Origin: Bacteroidota bacterium
GTDB taxonomy: Bacteria > Bacteroidota > Bacteroidia > Sphingobacteriales > Sphingobacteriaceae
Direction: 5' to 3'
Assembly (NCBI GenBank): GCA_013286985.1
Contig: JABDEQ010000064.1
Coordinates: forward strand, 1 to 14,521
Length of the DNA stretch: 14,521 nucleotides
In this document: positions 13,166 through 14,521 of the stretch, one piece after another
Layout: each line of letters starts with the position of its first letter
Numbering within the stretch: position 1 is the stretch's first letter
Position numbers and translations under genes: made by a program
Notes under the pieces: model-generated
Seen by the model: only the letters and a program-made list of their open reading frames with translations
Databases searched by the model: none
Told to the model about the DNA's origin: nothing

Positions 13166-14521
13166 TCAGGCCAGCACCCATGTATCCTTACTGCCGCCGC
13201 CTTGTGAACTGTTTACTACCAGCGAGCCTTCTTTCAGGGCTACCCTTGTTAATCCGCCGGGAACAATCTCTATACCATCGGGCCCGTACAAAGCATAAGG
13301 TCTCAGATCAATCCGCCGCGGTTTCAGTTCGCCCTGCATATAACAAGGCGCTGCTGACAGGCTGATGGTTGGTTGCGCAATAAAATTGCGCGGATCTTTC
13401 ATCACCTCAATTTTATACTCGTCAATTTCCTGCTCGGTGGCCGCGTGTCCCATTAACATACCGTAACCACCACTGCCGTTGGTTTTTTTAATTACCATGT
13501 TATTGATGTTTTTAAACACGTGTTCGCGTTCATCAGCATGGCCCAACTGGTGGGTGGGTACATTCTTTAATATAGGCTCCTCGTTCAGGTAATAGCGTAT
13601 CATATCAGGCACATAAGTATAAACGGCCTTGTCATCGGCAACGCCGGTTCCGGTAGCGTTTACTATAGCTACGTTGCCTTTGCGGTAAGCACCCATAATG
13701 CCGGCAACGCCCAGCATACTTGCGGGATTAAACACCAGCGGATCTAAAAATTCATCATCAACCCTGCGGTAAATAACATCAACCTGCTGCAAGCCGGTGG
13801 TAGTTTTCATGTATACCTTATGGTTGTTTACCACCAGGTCGCGCCCTTCAACCAGTTCAACGCCCATTAACCGGGCCAGTGTGGTATGCTCAAAATAGGC
13901 CGAGTTATAAATACCCGGACTTAACAGCACTATAGTAGGGTTATGTATTTGCCGCGGCGATAGCGCCAGCAGATTTTTGTATAATATAGTTGGATACTCG
14001 GTAACGCTCCTTACCCCGCATTGCGGCAGCAGATCAGGAAACAATCGTTTGGTAATCTCCCGGTTTTCGAGCATATAGCTAACGCCCGATGGCGTGCGCA
14101 GGTTATCTTCCAATACATAAAAAGTACCATCATGATCGCGAATTAAGTCGATGCCTGAAATATGTACATAAATATCATAAGGCACCTGCAGCTTATGCAT
14201 CTCGCGCAAAAAGTGCGGGCACGAGTAGATGATATCTATCGGTACAATGCCATCGTTAATAATAAACTGATTGTGATAAACGTCTTTCAGAAACAGGTTC
14301 AATGCGGTAAGGCGCTGTTTAATCCCTTTTTCAACAAAGGCCCATTCGCTGGCGGTAATAATGCGCGGAATAATATCAAAGGGAAAGATCTTTTCAATTC
14401 CCTCGCCACTGTTGTATACCGTAAAGGTAATACCCTGACTCATAAAGAGCCGCTTGGCCAATTCTTCTTTTTTGTTAAGATCATCCGCCGACTCGCCCGA
14501 AATATATTCAATCACCTTACG
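13166..14521 (-). CDS. Circularly permuted type 2 ATP-grasp protein (N-terminus outside window)
   Basis: The frame is open to the right edge. A GTG at 14513-14515 could be read as a start, but in-frame codons continue upstream and the family normally has about 30-40 more residues, so the gene is truncated by the window. The visible part, over 450 residues, matches the family almost block by block: GITFTVYNSGEGIEKIFPFD, EWAFVEKGIKQRLTALNLFL, DLIRDHDGTFYVLEDNLRTP, SGVSYMLENR, LLSPGIYNSAYFEHTTLARL, DVIYRRVDDEFLDP, ATGTGVADDKAVYTYVPDMI, KKTNGSGGYGMLMG, DPRNFIAQPTISLS, RRIDLRPYAL, GGLTRVALKEGSLVVNSSQG. ATP-grasp enzymes activate a carboxylate with ATP and join it to an amine; the permuted family is proposed to ligate amino acids or peptides, substrate unknown. 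It is the first visible gene of the operon. The stop is TGA. Confidence 0.93.
   Translation of the reverse strand, partial: RKVIEYISGESADDLNKKEELAKRLFMSQGITFTVYNSGEGIEKIFPFDIIPRIITASEWAFVEKGIKQRLTALNLFLKDVYHNQFIINDGIVPIDIIYSCPHFLREMHKLQVPYDIYVHISGIDLIRDHDGTFYVLEDNLRTPSGVSYMLENREITKRLFPDLLPQCGVRSVTEYPTILYKNLLALSPRQIHNPTIVLLSPGIYNSAYFEHTTLARLMGVELVEGRDLVVNNHKVYMKTTTGLQQVDVIYRRVDDEFLDPLVFNPASMLGVAGIMGAYRKGNVAIVNATGTGVADDKAVYTYVPDMIRYYLNEEPILKNVPTHQLGHADEREHVFKNINNMVIKKTNGSGGYGMLMGHAATEQEIDEYKIEVMKDPRNFIAQPTISLSAAPCYMQGELKPRRIDLRPYALYGPDGIEIVPGGLTRVALKEGSLVVNSSQGGGSKDTWVLA

Noticed and set aside
14513..14515. GTG as start of the ATP-grasp gene
   Set aside because: The frame continues upstream to the window edge and the family has about 30-40 further N-terminal residues, so the true start is most likely outside.

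Overview
The window looks like chromosomal DNA from a Bacteroidota member of the Sphingobacteriaceae (Mucilaginibacter/Pedobacter type). The reasons are a sdhC-sdhA-sdhB order with a five-helix SdhC, a DUF4369/TlpA-like lipoprotein, AraC and PdeM proteins of Bacteroidota flavour, candidate promoters of the TTTG / TAnnTTTG class, and start codons without clear Shine-Dalgarno sequences. The genus is inferred from overall sequence feel, not from a search.

Layout. 1-1076 (+): the 3' end of an AraC-family regulator, then pdeM, a DNA-repair-associated metallophosphoesterase. 1073-2212 (-): a thioredoxin-fold lipoprotein whose CxxC has been lost; its stop overlaps that of pdeM. 2213-2392: a divergent control region with two candidate promoters and an inverted repeat. 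2393-6601 (+): the succinate dehydrogenase/fumarate reductase operon sdhC-sdhA-sdhB, interrupted between sdhA and sdhB by a gene for an S23-type four-helix-bundle protein; a strong terminator follows. 6822-7142 (+): a short secreted proline-rich protein with its own terminator. 7506-8936 (+): a membrane sensor histidine kinase without a neighbouring response regulator. 8933-9817 (-): a PfkB-family sugar kinase. 9904-10323 (+): a DoxX membrane protein. 10340-10493: a previously unlisted relic of a short-chain dehydrogenase. 10593-10919 (+): an unrecognised small protein. 11044-14521 (-): the three-gene unit of circularly permuted ATP-grasp protein, alpha-E protein and transglutaminase-like protein, in that transcription order, a widespread but poorly understood presumed peptide-bond-forming or peptide-processing module.

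The most unusual structure is in the spacers. The sdhA-sdhB spacer holds three arrays, each of exactly five 7-base units (consensus AGATNTG). One is in forward orientation just after sdhA. Two are inverted, one placed directly before the start of the S23-type gene and one directly before sdhB. The sdhC-sdhA spacer holds an analogous inverted set of units with a different core (GTTGATT / AATCAAC). The spacer inside the ATP-grasp/alpha-E operon holds eleven consecutive 7-base units of yet another sequence (GATTTAC, then ATTTCGG). The same 7-base period with locus-specific sequences suggests a family of intergenic heptad elements, and one of them appears to have gained an S23-type gene. I saw no CRISPR array, tRNA, rRNA, transposase or phage gene.
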